Source: Bacillota bacterium (lineage in GTDB: Bacteria > Bacillota > Clostridia > Lachnospirales > Lachnospiraceae). Taken from it: a DNA stretch of 62,665 nt. Of the stretch, positions 54,931 through 62,656 are shown one piece after another; the first letter of the stretch is position 1, and the number at the start of each line of letters is the position of its first letter. Under the pieces are notes generated by a model. It saw nothing but the letters and a program-made list of their open reading frames with translations, was not told where the DNA came from and did no database searches. The translations under genes and the position numbers were made by a program. The stretch lies in the NCBI GenBank assembly GCA_023410575.1, contig JAEYPP010000060.1:1-62665 (forward strand), given 5' to 3'.

Positions 54931-55926
54931 TTATGTCCTGCTCATTTTATTTCTTAATTTTTGTTTGGATGTAGAAACAGCTTTATGTTTCCCCCACTCA
55001 TCTTCTTTTTTTAATTGACAGTATATTTTCCAACGTTCATTTGTAATAATCTTGTTTTCAATTGCTTTATTTATCGCACAGCCAGGCTCTGTTGTATGTG
55101 TACAATTACTATATTTACAATCTCCAAAAAGTTCTGTGATATCAGAAAAACTATCATCAATCCCTTCGCTTGCATCCCACATACCTAATTCTCTTATTCC
55201 TGGCGTATCAATAATTGCAACTCCTGATGGAAGCATGATCAATTGCCTGTGGGTGGTAGTATGACGTCCCTTGGAATCGTTTTCTCGAATCTCGCTTACT
55301 TTCATTCTCTCTTTACCTGCAATTGCATTTACAAGAGTAGACTTACCAACACCGGATGAGCCAAGAAGTACAATGGTACTACCTCGTTTCATATAAGAAT
55401 CAAGCTGCTTCATGCCAATTCCTGATACTGCGCTTATGATACAGATATCAATCTTTTCTGATATACTTTTAACTTCTTTTACATAATCATCAACGTTATT
55501 ACATAAATCGGCTTTTGTTAATATTACTACTGGTTTTGCACCACTTGTTAAGGCAACGCTTATATATCTTGTGATACGTTTTACATTAAAATTCTTGTTG
55601 AGTGAATCAACAATAAAAACATAGTCAAAATTTGCTGCAAGTACCTGCTCTTTTATTGTTTTTACGTAACCTGCCGCATGTCCCGAAAAATCCGTTCTTG
55701 AGAACTTACTTTTTCTTTCAAAGATTTTTTCAATCATGGAATCTCCATGCTGATTAAATTGTATTAGTACCTTATCTCCTACAACTGGGAATATGCTGTT
55801 TTCCTTATAGAATGTTCCCCTTAATTTCGCATGAATCTCTCCCTGTTCGCATATTAATGTATACAATTCTCGCTGAACTTCGCAGACAATAGCATGCATT
55901 TGTGTTAAGTTTTCTTTCATTTTCAT
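54931..55926 (-). CDS. rsgA: Ribosome small-subunit GTPase RsgA paralog
   Basis: 331 residues. OB-fold N-domain (~1-75), then a circularly permuted GTPase: G4 LTKAD, G5 ISAVSG, G1 LLGSSGVGKSTLVN, G3 DTPGIRELGMW, and a C-terminal zinc site CKYSNCTHTTEPGC. RsgA helps late 30S maturation and binds at the decoding centre. The ATG at 55924-55926 follows GGAGG by 7 nt. Unlike usual rsgA (in the prpC-prkC operon) this copy stands alone behind a promoter, leader peptide and terminator, suggesting drug-induced expression and a ribosome-protection or rescue role (inference). A second, housekeeping rsgA elsewhere is expected. Confidence 0.92.
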   Translation of the reverse strand: MKMKENLTQMHAIVCEVQRELYTLICEQGEIHAKLRGTFYKENSIFPVVGDKVLIQFNQHGDSMIEKIFERKSKFSRTDFSGHAAGYVKTIKEQVLAANFDYVFIVDSLNKNFNVKRITRYISVALTSGAKPVVILTKADLCNNVDDYVKEVKSISEKIDICIISAVSGIGMKQLDSYMKRGSTIVLLGSSGVGKSTLVNAIAGKERMKVSEIRENDSKGRHTTTHRQLIMLPSGVAIIDTPGIRELGMWDASEGIDDSFSDITELFGDCKYSNCTHTTEPGCAINKAIENKIITNERWKIYCQLKKEDEWGKHKAVSTSKQKLRNKMSRT

Positions 55927-55950
55927 TGATTTTCCTCCAATTTTGGGCAC

Positions 55951-55974
55951 AAAAAAACTTGCCCTTTGGCAAGT
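55951..55974 (-). terminator. Intrinsic terminator in the RsgA-paralog leader
   Basis: On the minus strand ACTTGCC-AAA-GGGCAAGT followed by seven T (55951-55957). It lies only about 25 nt before the start codon of the gene it precedes, so it must be read through for expression. Confidence 0.88.
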
Positions 55975-56047
55975 CTGTTTATACAGTATTTACTAAAAGG
56001 TTCCTTGTACGCAAGAAGCAAAAGCTTTTGCATACTTCAATATTAAA

Positions 56048-56080
56048 TTATTGATTCATCACCATATCTACTTTTCTCAT
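56048..56080 (-). CDS. Ten-residue leader peptide MRKVDMVMNQ
   Basis: ATG at 56078-56080, TAA at 56048-56050, with AAAGGGG 11 nt upstream. Rich in Met (three of ten). A ribosome stalled or slowed here by a drug could change folding of the downstream stems and prevent termination. The ending MVMNQ resembles the end of the tet(M) leader peptide as I remember it. Confidence 0.7.
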   Translation of the reverse strand: MRKVDMVMNQ

Positions 56081-56134
56081 AATTTAATCAGCCCCTTTCG
56101 TAAGCAAATTGAAGTCATTGATATCAACTTAATT

Positions 56135-56163
56135 AGTATAAATCTTGTGATATCTAAAGTCAA
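56135..56163 (-). promoter_or_regulatory. Promoter of the RsgA-paralog leader
   Basis: TTGACT (complement of 56158-56163), 17-bp spacer, TATACT (complement of 56135-56140). The start is expected near 56128. Confidence 0.85.
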
Positions 56164-56257
56164 GAATATTTTTCCATATCTAAAACTAAACTTTATTACT
56201 TTTCTTTTTAGAACATAAAGTGTTTCGTTGCAAAATTCATAAGTGACACCACCTCAG

Positions 56258-56539
56258 TTACTTTCTATTCCAATGATAAAACTCTCTTAAATCTTCCTTT
56301 ACATCTAACGGTAGCTGGCTTTTCTTAACTCCTAAAATTGCACCTTCCAACGCAAGAAGTTTGTGAATACAAGCCGAACTGTCAATTTGTTGTATTTGAA
56401 GCCACGCGTGCTTTGCGCCTAACTGCCTCAAATCTTCATATGTAAAAATTCCTACTTCATTGAGTTGCTTTTCTAACACGGTACCAATATTAGGCAAATA
56501 CGTTAATTGCGAGTTTTGACAATCACTATTTTTCTCCAT
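56258..56539 (-). CDS. TfoX C-terminal-domain protein
   Basis: 93 residues. LTYLPNIGTVLEKQLNEVGI, FTYEDLRQLGAKHAWLQI and ACIHKLLALEGAILG match the TfoX C-terminal (helix-hairpin-helix-like) domain, which occurs alone in many Firmicutes. GGAAGGA precedes the ATG. Function unknown; in Proteobacteria the full protein regulates competence, which should not be assumed here. Confidence 0.9.
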   Translation of the reverse strand: MEKNSDCQNSQLTYLPNIGTVLEKQLNEVGIFTYEDLRQLGAKHAWLQIQQIDSSACIHKLLALEGAILGVKKSQLPLDVKEDLREFYHWNRK

Positions 56540-56760
56540 TCTATATATCCTTCCCTATCTATAAAATATGTTTCTATAAATAAAGATGCTTCAAAAAAAG
56601 AAAGTTACGCCTTTTTGCTATTTTCTTGTAAAAATATCTCTCTATACAGATTACACCCCTCCATCCAGTCAAAAAAAGTGTATGATCTACACCACCTGCA
56701 AAAGTCTGCCCTTGAAGAGCAGTTCCCATCGCTAGTGGATTATAGTAAAATAAATATCTA
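56540..56760. other. Unexplained intergenic stretch with small hairpins
   Basis: Contains CTGCTCTT/AAGGGCAG and GTGTA-GATCA-TACAC followed by seven T on the minus strand (T run complement of 56673-56679), then GGAGGGG. It could be a terminated leader of the TfoX-like gene. The minus-strand open frame here (56574-56795) has no convincing start. Confidence 0.4.
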
Positions 56761-56789
56761 TTGACCACACAAAATTTATGATATATACT
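56761..56789 (+). promoter_or_regulatory. Promoter of the fluoride-switched antiporter
   Basis: TTGACC (56761-56766), 17-bp spacer, TATACT (56784-56789). Start expected near 56796, exactly where the riboswitch begins. Confidence 0.88.
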
Positions 56790-56796
56790 AATCAAT

Positions 56797-56889
56797 GTTG
56801 GGAATGAAGTTCTCCCAAGGGAAACCTAAACTGCTTATTATAGCTGATGACTTCTGCGAAATTATGACGCAGGGAGCATCAGCTTTTTT
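56797..56889 (+). ncRNA. Fluoride riboswitch (crcB motif) with terminator expression platform
   Basis: The leader reads GGGAATGAAGTTCTCCC, AAACC, then AACTGC ... AGCTGATGACTTCT, the conserved blocks of the crcB/fluoride aptamer (GG-n-GAUG, GUUC, AACC, GCUGAUGACU). AGCTGATG (about 56842-56849) can instead pair with CATCAGCT (56877-56884) to form a terminator ending in six T (56884-56889). So aptamer and terminator exclude each other: fluoride binding should keep transcription on, the usual logic. Ribosome site AAGGAGG follows directly. Confidence 0.92.
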
Positions 56890-56910
56890 GCGATTAAAAG
56901 GAGGATATTT

Positions 56911-58113
56911 ATGTTAACATCATTATCACTTATTTTTCTTGTAGGACTTGCATTAGGTGCAATCTGTTCAAAGCTGAAATTACCGAGGATTATTGGTATG
57001 TTGCTTACAGGTATTGTTCTTGGACCATATGTATTGGATTTTCTTGACCCATCGATACTGTCTATTTCTGCAGAACTTCGCGAGATCGCCTTAATCATAA
57101 TTTTATTAAAAGCTGGATTATCACTCGATTTACATGAACTGAAAAAAGTCGGAAGACCAGCCATCTTATTGTCATTTATTCCAGCATCCTGTGAAATAAT
57201 CGCTTATGTATTGCTTGCACCTGCGATCTTAGGAATTACAAGAGTTGAAGCAGCTGTAATGGGTGCGGTACTTGGAGCTGTTTCACCAGCAGTAGTCGTA
57301 CCAAGAATGGTTCAGTATATGGAAACAAAATGGGGTACAAAAAAGGCAATTCCACAGATGATTATGGCTGGTGCCTCTTGTGATGATATTTTTGTAATTG
57401 TGCTTTTTACAACATTTCTTGGAATAGCACAGGGTAGAAGTGTTGATCTCATGAATTATGCGAATGTACCAATTTCAATTCTACTGGGAATTCTTTTAGG
57501 AGCAATTACAGGGTACTTACTCTATCATTTTTTTGAGACAGCCTATTCTCAAAAACATTATGTACGAAATAGCATGAAGGTTATAATAATTTTAGGTATA
57601 TCTTTCTTATTGATTGCTATTGAAAGCTGGCTAGAAGGAAAAGTGGCAGTATCAGGATTACTGGCTATAGTTAGTATGGCGTGTGTTTTTAAAATGAAAA
57701 GCACGAGTTTTGTTTCTAACCGACTATCTGAAAAGTTTGGAAAGCTATGGCTTGCTGCTGAAGTCATATTGTTTGTCCTTGTAGGTGCGGCAGTTGATAT
57801 AAGATATACTTTAGAAGCAGGATTCGCTGCATTGGCCATGATTATGATTGCATTAATCATAAGGGCATGTGGAGTCTTATTTTGTACTGTAAAGACTAAT
57901 TTAACATGGAAGGAAAGATTATTCTGTGTTATTGCATATCTTCCAAAAGCTACAGTACAGGCAGCAATTGGTTCTGTTCCACTTGCATCTGGTCTTGAAT
58001 GTGGAAAAATAGTTTTATCTGTTGCCGTCATGGCAATCATCATTACTGCACCATTGGGAGCATTAGGCATGGATAGCACTTATAGGAAACTGCTTGAAAG
58101 AGAATCTAAGTAG
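56911..58113 (+). CDS. Cation:proton antiporter (CPA family), fluoride-riboswitch controlled
   Basis: 400 residues, about 12-13 helices. GLALGAICSKLKLPRIIGMLLTGIVLGP, ILLKAGLSLDL and GASCDDIFVIVLFTTFL (with the paired Asp of the transport site) are CPA1/NhaP-type blocks. Riboswitch control implies a role under fluoride stress. Some fluoride-switched antiporters are known; whether this one moves fluoride or restores Na+/H+ balance is open. Confidence 0.93.
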   Translation: MLTSLSLIFLVGLALGAICSKLKLPRIIGMLLTGIVLGPYVLDFLDPSILSISAELREIALIIILLKAGLSLDLHELKKVGRPAILLSFIPASCEIIAYVLLAPAILGITRVEAAVMGAVLGAVSPAVVVPRMVQYMETKWGTKKAIPQMIMAGASCDDIFVIVLFTTFLGIAQGRSVDLMNYANVPISILLGILLGAITGYLLYHFFETAYSQKHYVRNSMKVIIILGISFLLIAIESWLEGKVAVSGLLAIVSMACVFKMKSTSFVSNRLSEKFGKLWLAAEVILFVLVGAAVDIRYTLEAGFAALAMIMIALIIRACGVLFCTVKTNLTWKERLFCVIAYLPKATVQAAIGSVPLASGLECGKIVLSVAVMAIIITAPLGALGMDSTYRKLLERESK

Positions 58114-58151
58114 CCAAAAACTCCCGTTTACCGCTTTATCAAGAGAGGATT

Positions 58152-59111
58152 TTAATCGAAAATAGGCAACTCCATTTGATCCCCACGTTCTTCACATTTT
58201 ACAGATTTCATTGCTCTCACATTAATTTTCTCATCACCTTTAAGATTGGCCACCAATAAGGGTGAATCTATATCATAATGTGCACAATAATCATTTACAT
58301 GCTCATAGTTATAATTAGCATAACAATATTTGCAAAAATGTTTACATGTATTATATTGACCTATATCAATGCTTTTTACGCAGCCGCATATATCTCGCTG
58401 AGTATCATCTTTATTAACACTTAATTTAGAACCAATGATTTGTGAAACAAGTCGATCATCAATACATTTTCCATGCTTGATTCCATATTGAGTCAAGTCA
58501 ATTTTCTCTGAACATGATTCCATTTCGATGTTATATTTTTTTGCGATGTTAGACAATATATTAGCGATTTGATACATTTCATCTGTTGTTAATTGTTTTA
58601 AATGTAAATCTTTTGTATTACGTATAGTCTTTGAATATAAATCTAAAAAACTTATGATGCATTTTTTTGTATATCCGCTTAGTCTTTTACACATTGCTTC
58701 AAACCATAATTCATGGTATTCAAGAGTATATTTTTCATTTAAAAAGATAGGGTCATATCTCCAAATAACTCGTTCTTTACCCAATTTATCAGATAATCTT
58801 TTAAATGTGTTTATTACTTCGTTTTTATTATTAATACCAGGTTCAATATCACTTTGATATGATGTAATCGTAAATTGAAAATAATATTTAAACCCTTTTT
58901 CATCCAGTAAATGAAGTTTATTAATCATAGGTTCTGCATTTTTTGTCCAAAACACAAAACAATCAACGATATTTGCATTTAAATAAATCTTACTCACTTG
59001 TTTACGGTTCATAGGATTGAGAACATATAAAAATCCTTCTTCTAACCTCTTAATAAACCAGTCACTATAAAAAGCTGGTATATCAGTTCGTCTACTCACA
59101 CTTATAATCAT
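58152..59111 (-). CDS. DUF1848 family protein with C-terminal Cys cluster
   Basis: 319 residues. Starts MIISVSRRTDIPAFYSDWF, the DUF1848 hallmark; FVFWTKNAEPM and WRYDPIFLN follow. A Cys-rich segment RDICGCVKSIDIGQYNTCKHFCKYCYANY has C-x-C ... C-x3-C-x2-C spacing, likely an iron-sulfur site, and the barrel-like pattern resembles radical-SAM relatives, but no biochemical role is known to me. GGTGAG precedes the ATG. Confidence 0.9.
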   Translation of the reverse strand: MIISVSRRTDIPAFYSDWFIKRLEEGFLYVLNPMNRKQVSKIYLNANIVDCFVFWTKNAEPMINKLHLLDEKGFKYYFQFTITSYQSDIEPGINNKNEVINTFKRLSDKLGKERVIWRYDPIFLNEKYTLEYHELWFEAMCKRLSGYTKKCIISFLDLYSKTIRNTKDLHLKQLTTDEMYQIANILSNIAKKYNIEMESCSEKIDLTQYGIKHGKCIDDRLVSQIIGSKLSVNKDDTQRDICGCVKSIDIGQYNTCKHFCKYCYANYNYEHVNDYCAHYDIDSPLLVANLKGDEKINVRAMKSVKCEERGDQMELPIFD

Positions 59112-59170
59112 TTACTCACCGCCTAATCTATTAAAAATGCCTTTTCGTTTCATTCTTTTCGTTTCATTCT

Positions 59171-59602
59171 TTACATCTCTTTGTCATATTTGAAGCGATA
59201 GTAAAGACCATAAGTAACTACAAATAAATAAGCAAAAACCAGCAATAAAACAGCTATCGTATCTATACCCATTAAAGCATATGAGAGCATTAATGCTCCA
59301 AATACAAAAATCATAATATCATAAGCTTTGGCTTTTGCGGAGTTCCTAATAGCAACATTCCGTTCATCTTTTTTATCAATTTCCAGTTGCTTTTGGATTT
59401 CAGGACTGTTTTTCAAGGCTTCTCGACTGATGATATTTCCCATGCCATGACCAAAAATACCACATCCAAGACCTATAAAAATGTATGGTAAGGCTTTCAT
59501 AAATCCTTGTGGGTCAGTAATTGTTTTTACAAAAATCAATCCCGTGCCAAACATTAATATTCCTATTACTGTTATAATATAATCCATTCCATTCCTTTTC
59601 AT
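59171..59602 (-). CDS. Small integral membrane protein paired with XRE regulator
   Basis: 143 residues, four predicted helices (two at ~8-55, two at ~90-135) with a charged loop EIQKQLEIDKKDERNVAIRN. This layout resembles DUF2178/DUF3796-like proteins that sit next to small XRE repressors in Firmicutes. The start overlaps the XRE stop (ATGA) behind GGAGGAAG. Function unknown. Confidence 0.83.
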   Translation of the reverse strand: MKRNGMDYIITVIGILMFGTGLIFVKTITDPQGFMKALPYIFIGLGCGIFGHGMGNIISREALKNSPEIQKQLEIDKKDERNVAIRNSAKAKAYDIMIFVFGALMLSYALMGIDTIAVLLLVFAYLFVVTYGLYYRFKYDKEM

Positions 59603-59802
59603 TTCTCTTCCTCCTCATAAATAAATATTTCCTCGATACTCATATCAAAATAACGCGCTATTTTAAATGCTAAAATTATTGACGGGTTATATCGTCCGTT
59701 TTCAAGAGAACCGATAGTTTGCCGGGATACTTCCAAAGCAATTGCCAGTTCTTCCTGCTTGATACCTCGTTGTTTTCTGATTTCTTCTAATCGATTTAGC
59801 AA
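59599..59802 (-). CDS. Small XRE-family repressor (YozG/SinR-like)
   Basis: 67 residues, just a helix-turn-helix: MLNRLEEIRKQRGIKQEELA, ALEVSRQTIGSLENGRYNPS. AAAGGAG lies 7 nt before the TTG at 59800-59802, which I take as the start; an ATG at 59838 lies inside the palindromic operator and near the predicted transcript start. First gene of a two-gene operon; very likely autoregulated. Confidence 0.9.
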   Translation of the reverse strand: MLNRLEEIRKQRGIKQEELAIALEVSRQTIGSLENGRYNPSIILAFKIARYFDMSIEEIFIYEEEEK

Positions 59803-59817
59803 GTTTTCGCTCCTTTC

Positions 59818-59886
59818 TATGGAAAGTATACTTTCCATATAGCTATTATATCAACTTTCCGTAAAATGTCAAGTAAACTTTCCATA
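59818..59886 (-). promoter_or_regulatory. Promoter and operators of the XRE operon
   Basis: TTGACA (complement of 59867-59872), 16-bp spacer, TATAAT (complement of 59845-59850). A perfect 22-bp palindrome TATGGAAAGTATACTTTCCATA lies at 59818-59839, across the expected transcript start. Two further GGAAAGT half-sites lie in the spacer (59854-59860) and upstream of the -35 (59878-59884). Confidence 0.85.
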
Positions 59887-60091
59887 ATACGATTTTACAT
59901 TTATTATTCACCTGTGGCGCTCATTGTTGACTCAGTTTTCTTCCAATCAATAGAGTACACCAATCATTGATGTGTATCAAAAGTAGACTTGCTTTTTATG
60001 CTGTTTACATCCTTGACTTTACATGGTATAATTTAACAGATTTGTGAGTAAAATACTTGCTTATATAAAAGATTAGAATGTGGGGTGTACT

Positions 60092-61237
60092 TTGGGCAGA
60101 GTTAATGAAAAATCTAGATTTTTGTACATTGATAACTTACGTTTATTTATGATTATTTTAGTTGTAACACTACATTTAGCCGTAACATATAGTGGGATTG
60201 GCAGCTGGTACTATATGGATTCAAAGGAGTTGGATATATTATCTTATGTGTTCTTTGGTTTATTTCAATCGTTTACCCAAGCATATTTTATGGGTTTTCT
60301 ATTCTTGATATCCGGTTATTTTGTAGCTAAATCCTACGATAAGAAGGATAGTAAAAAGTTTATTACAGATAGGCTAATCCGATTGGGTATACCAACTTTA
60401 ATTTATATGCTGGTAATTCATCCTTTTAATGTGTACGTATTACTTGGGCATACTTGGGCAAGGCCGATATTTTTTAAATTTTATTTTAATTACATAATAA
60501 GTTTCGATTTTATTGGGGAGAGTGGCCCACTTTGGTTTGCTTTTGCATTATTGATTTTCAACTGTGTCTATGTTCTTGTACGTATTCTTACTACGAATAG
60601 TAAAGTAAAGCAGCAAATGAAGGTTCCTGGTACAAAAGAGATACTTCTTTTGATTTTACTGATTGGGGTAGCTGCATTTCTTATCAGGCTGGTCCAACCT
60701 ATCGATACGAGTATTATTAATATGCAGCTTTGTTTCTTTTCTCAATATATTATTCTATTCATAATTGGTGTCAAAGCAGGAAGATACGATTGGTTTTCAA
60801 AGATTACTTATCAAGTAGGTCGAAGATGGCTTTTTGCAGCTCTTGTTCCTGGAATAATAATTTGGATTGTTTTAATGGTGGTGGGAGGAGCTCTGGACGG
60901 AGGCTTTGACTTATATAAAGGCGGCCTTAATTGGCAGAGTGCAGCCTATGCATTATGGGAAACTTTTGTAGCTGTATCCATGTCTATAGGATTGATTGGA
61001 GTATTTAGGGAGAAATATAATAAACAGACTAAGCTAGTAAAGGTTTTATCGGATAACTCCTTCGGAGTTTACATGTTCCATGCACCGATTATTATATCTA
61101 TATCTTTAATTATGACGAACCTTCAGTTATATCCAATCGTTAAGTTTTTCTTTGCTTGTATCATCGGACTACCGCTTAGTTTTACGCTTTCACATTTCGT
61201 ATTCCGACGGATAACATTATTAAAAAAAGTATTATAA
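60092..61237 (+). CDS. Acyltransferase family 3 membrane protein
   Basis: 381 residues, ten or more helices. RFLYIDNLRLFMIILVVTLH (the conserved Arg-x10-His block), YFMGFLFLISGYFV, and DNSFGVYMFHAPI near the end are Acyl_transf_3 features. It acylates an exported glycan or lipid, or takes up choline-like acyl groups; target unknown. I start at the TTG (60092) six bases after GGGG; the GTG at 60080 has no ribosome site. Confidence 0.9.
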   Translation: MGRVNEKSRFLYIDNLRLFMIILVVTLHLAVTYSGIGSWYYMDSKELDILSYVFFGLFQSFTQAYFMGFLFLISGYFVAKSYDKKDSKKFITDRLIRLGIPTLIYMLVIHPFNVYVLLGHTWARPIFFKFYFNYIISFDFIGESGPLWFAFALLIFNCVYVLVRILTTNSKVKQQMKVPGTKEILLLILLIGVAAFLIRLVQPIDTSIINMQLCFFSQYIILFIIGVKAGRYDWFSKITYQVGRRWLFAALVPGIIIWIVLMVVGGALDGGFDLYKGGLNWQSAAYALWETFVAVSMSIGLIGVFREKYNKQTKLVKVLSDNSFGVYMFHAPIIISISLIMTNLQLYPIVKFFFACIIGLPLSFTLSHFVFRRITLLKKVL

Positions 61238-61378
61238 TAACTTGAAAGATATAAAGAAGAGGATACATAAATAATAGAAATTCGAGTCGATTTCGGGCAA
61301 AAACGGAATCGTCGTATTCAAACATACTTAATAAGTTAAATTAATCAATACCACCAGCTTAATGAAGTTGTAAAATGA

Positions 61379-61412
61379 AAGTAGACAAGGAATATAACCA
61401 CCTTGTCTACTT
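61379..61412. terminator. Convergent terminator
   Basis: AAGTAGACAAGG (61379-61390) pairs perfectly with CCTTGTCTACTT (61401-61412), between the acyltransferase and the LspA-like gene. Confidence 0.82.
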
Positions 61413-61415
61413 ATA

Positions 61416-61964
61416 CTATTCAATGGGTACTGATGGCATACCCTTTTTTATCCAAATCAATATGCTAGTTTGCTTGCGTTCTGTTTTACTCATTTTATGA
61501 TATACTTTTATATAATAACTAATAAAATAAAGTAGTAAAAAAGCTATACCGATATCCAAGTAGACATCTTTTAAATCAAATATAAACCAATCAAATAACA
61601 TTAAAAAGTCTAAACTACCACCCCAAAATACCACATCAATAAATGAACATGTTAAGCCTGAAATATAAAATAATAACATCCCATCTTGAAACTTCTTTCC
61701 TTGAATCCAAAGAAATGAGCAATAACGATATAATAAAATAATTACTGTTAAAAAGAATATCTGCATGACTAGCATAAGTATTAAAGGTGTTTTATACTCA
61801 AGAATACTAGCAATCCAGTTCAAATTTGTGTTTTGCTTAGGTCTAAGAAAAAGAATATTAGGAAGTAATACTATATTTGCATTGATACAAAAATTTAAAA
61901 TTAACAATTTGATTGTTTGGTCTATAGAAACTAGTCCAATGAAAATTACGAATAACTTTTTCAA
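61416..61964 (-). CDS. Divergent signal peptidase II (LspA) homolog
   Basis: 182 residues, four helices. SIDQTIKLLI matches the N-terminal LspA block. The catalytic Asp pair is present: D110 in SFIDVVFWGGSLDF (usual GNxIDR-x-x-x-G-x-x-xDF) and D133 in FDLKDVYLDIG (usual FNxAD). But the conserved Asn and Arg around D110 and the Asn before D133 are replaced (S, V, D). Translation starts at TTG behind GGGGAG. Either an LspA paralog with narrowed substrates or a non-catalytic relative. Confidence 0.8.
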   Translation of the reverse strand: MKKLFVIFIGLVSIDQTIKLLILNFCINANIVLLPNILFLRPKQNTNLNWIASILEYKTPLILMLVMQIFFLTVIILLYRYCSFLWIQGKKFQDGMLLFYISGLTCSFIDVVFWGGSLDFLMLFDWFIFDLKDVYLDIGIAFLLLYFISYYIKVYHKMSKTERKQTSILIWIKKGMPSVPIE

Positions 61965-62173
61965 TGTTTTTTCTCCCCTCAGAAAAGAATATTAATAGTT
62001 ACAAATTTACCTTTATCTTTTCCCGCTGCAAGGTGAACTACCAATAAAATATATATTTTTTGTTTGACATTTCAAAAGTGACATTTTTAACCTCCTAATA
62101 ATTTGATTAACAGATTTATACATCGGATAATATAATATTATAAGACATTTTATCAATATAGGTACTCGCGACT

Positions 62174-62656
62174 ATGAATGAAATAATAGATTTTGATCTT
62201 ATTGATTCGAATATAAGAAATGGGGTTTACCAATGTATTGGCTCAGGGTCTGGTAGAATAGTGTATGATTTAGAAAATGATTATGTTGTCAAAGTTGCAA
62301 AGAACAACAAAGGGATTGCACAAAACAAAGTTGAGAATCATATCTCCTTATCTGATCACTCTAGTATCTATGCTAAAGTTATAAAAGTATCTGAAGATTT
62401 TCGAATGCTGATTATGGAGAAAGCCGTCCATATTAAGGATTTCTCTGAAGTAAGGAGATATTTTAATGTACAGAGTAATCGAGAACTTTTTCAAGTACAA
62501 GAGATTAGGCACGTTCTTATAAATCATAGTATACTACTGAATGATTTATATCGAACTGCTAACTGGGGTATGATTAACAATCGTCCTGTCATTATTGATT
62601 ACGGTTTTACTCAGGCAGTCAGGAGAAAATATTATTCACCTTTTAACCTAATGTAG
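62174..62656 (+). CDS. Protein-kinase-like small protein
   Basis: 160 residues, shorter than a normal kinase domain. A glycine-rich loop GSGSGRIVYDL (~23-33), Lys in YVVKVAKN (K40), Glu in NKVENHI, a hinge-like LIMEKA, and near the end NDLYRTANWGMINNRPVIIDYGFT with DYG in place of DFG. The HRD-type catalytic loop is reduced (LYRTANWG). Proteins like this occur near phages and accessory genes in Firmicutes, as I recall. Ribosome site is weak. Function unknown; may be a pseudokinase. Confidence 0.65.
   Translation: MNEIIDFDLIDSNIRNGVYQCIGSGSGRIVYDLENDYVVKVAKNNKGIAQNKVENHISLSDHSSIYAKVIKVSEDFRMLIMEKAVHIKDFSEVRRYFNVQSNRELFQVQEIRHVLINHSILLNDLYRTANWGMINNRPVIIDYGFTQAVRRKYYSPFNLM

Larger units (their letters stand above)
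55927..56128 (-). promoter_or_regulatory. Attenuator leader of the RsgA paralog (tet(M)-like layout)
   Basis: A leader of about 200 nt between promoter 56135-56163 and the GTPase start. In order on the minus strand: leader peptide (56080-56048), a stem GTATGCAA/TTGCGTAC with inner palindrome GCAAAAGCTTTTGC, AAGGAACCTT, and the intrinsic terminator at 55974-55951. I recall the tet(M) leader of Tn916 having a similar short Met-rich peptide and a related AAATATTGAA-TATGCAAAA stretch; this is memory, not an alignment. Confidence 0.75.

Noticed and set aside
56574..56795. 73-codon minus-strand frame between the TfoX-like gene and the antiporter
   Set aside because: Overlaps the antiporter promoter, contains a hairpin with T tract and has no convincing start.
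56797..56889. Antiporter leader considered as another riboswitch (preQ1, Mg or NiCo type)
   Set aside because: Block order and the GCTGATGACT signature fit the fluoride motif; the other classes lack these blocks.
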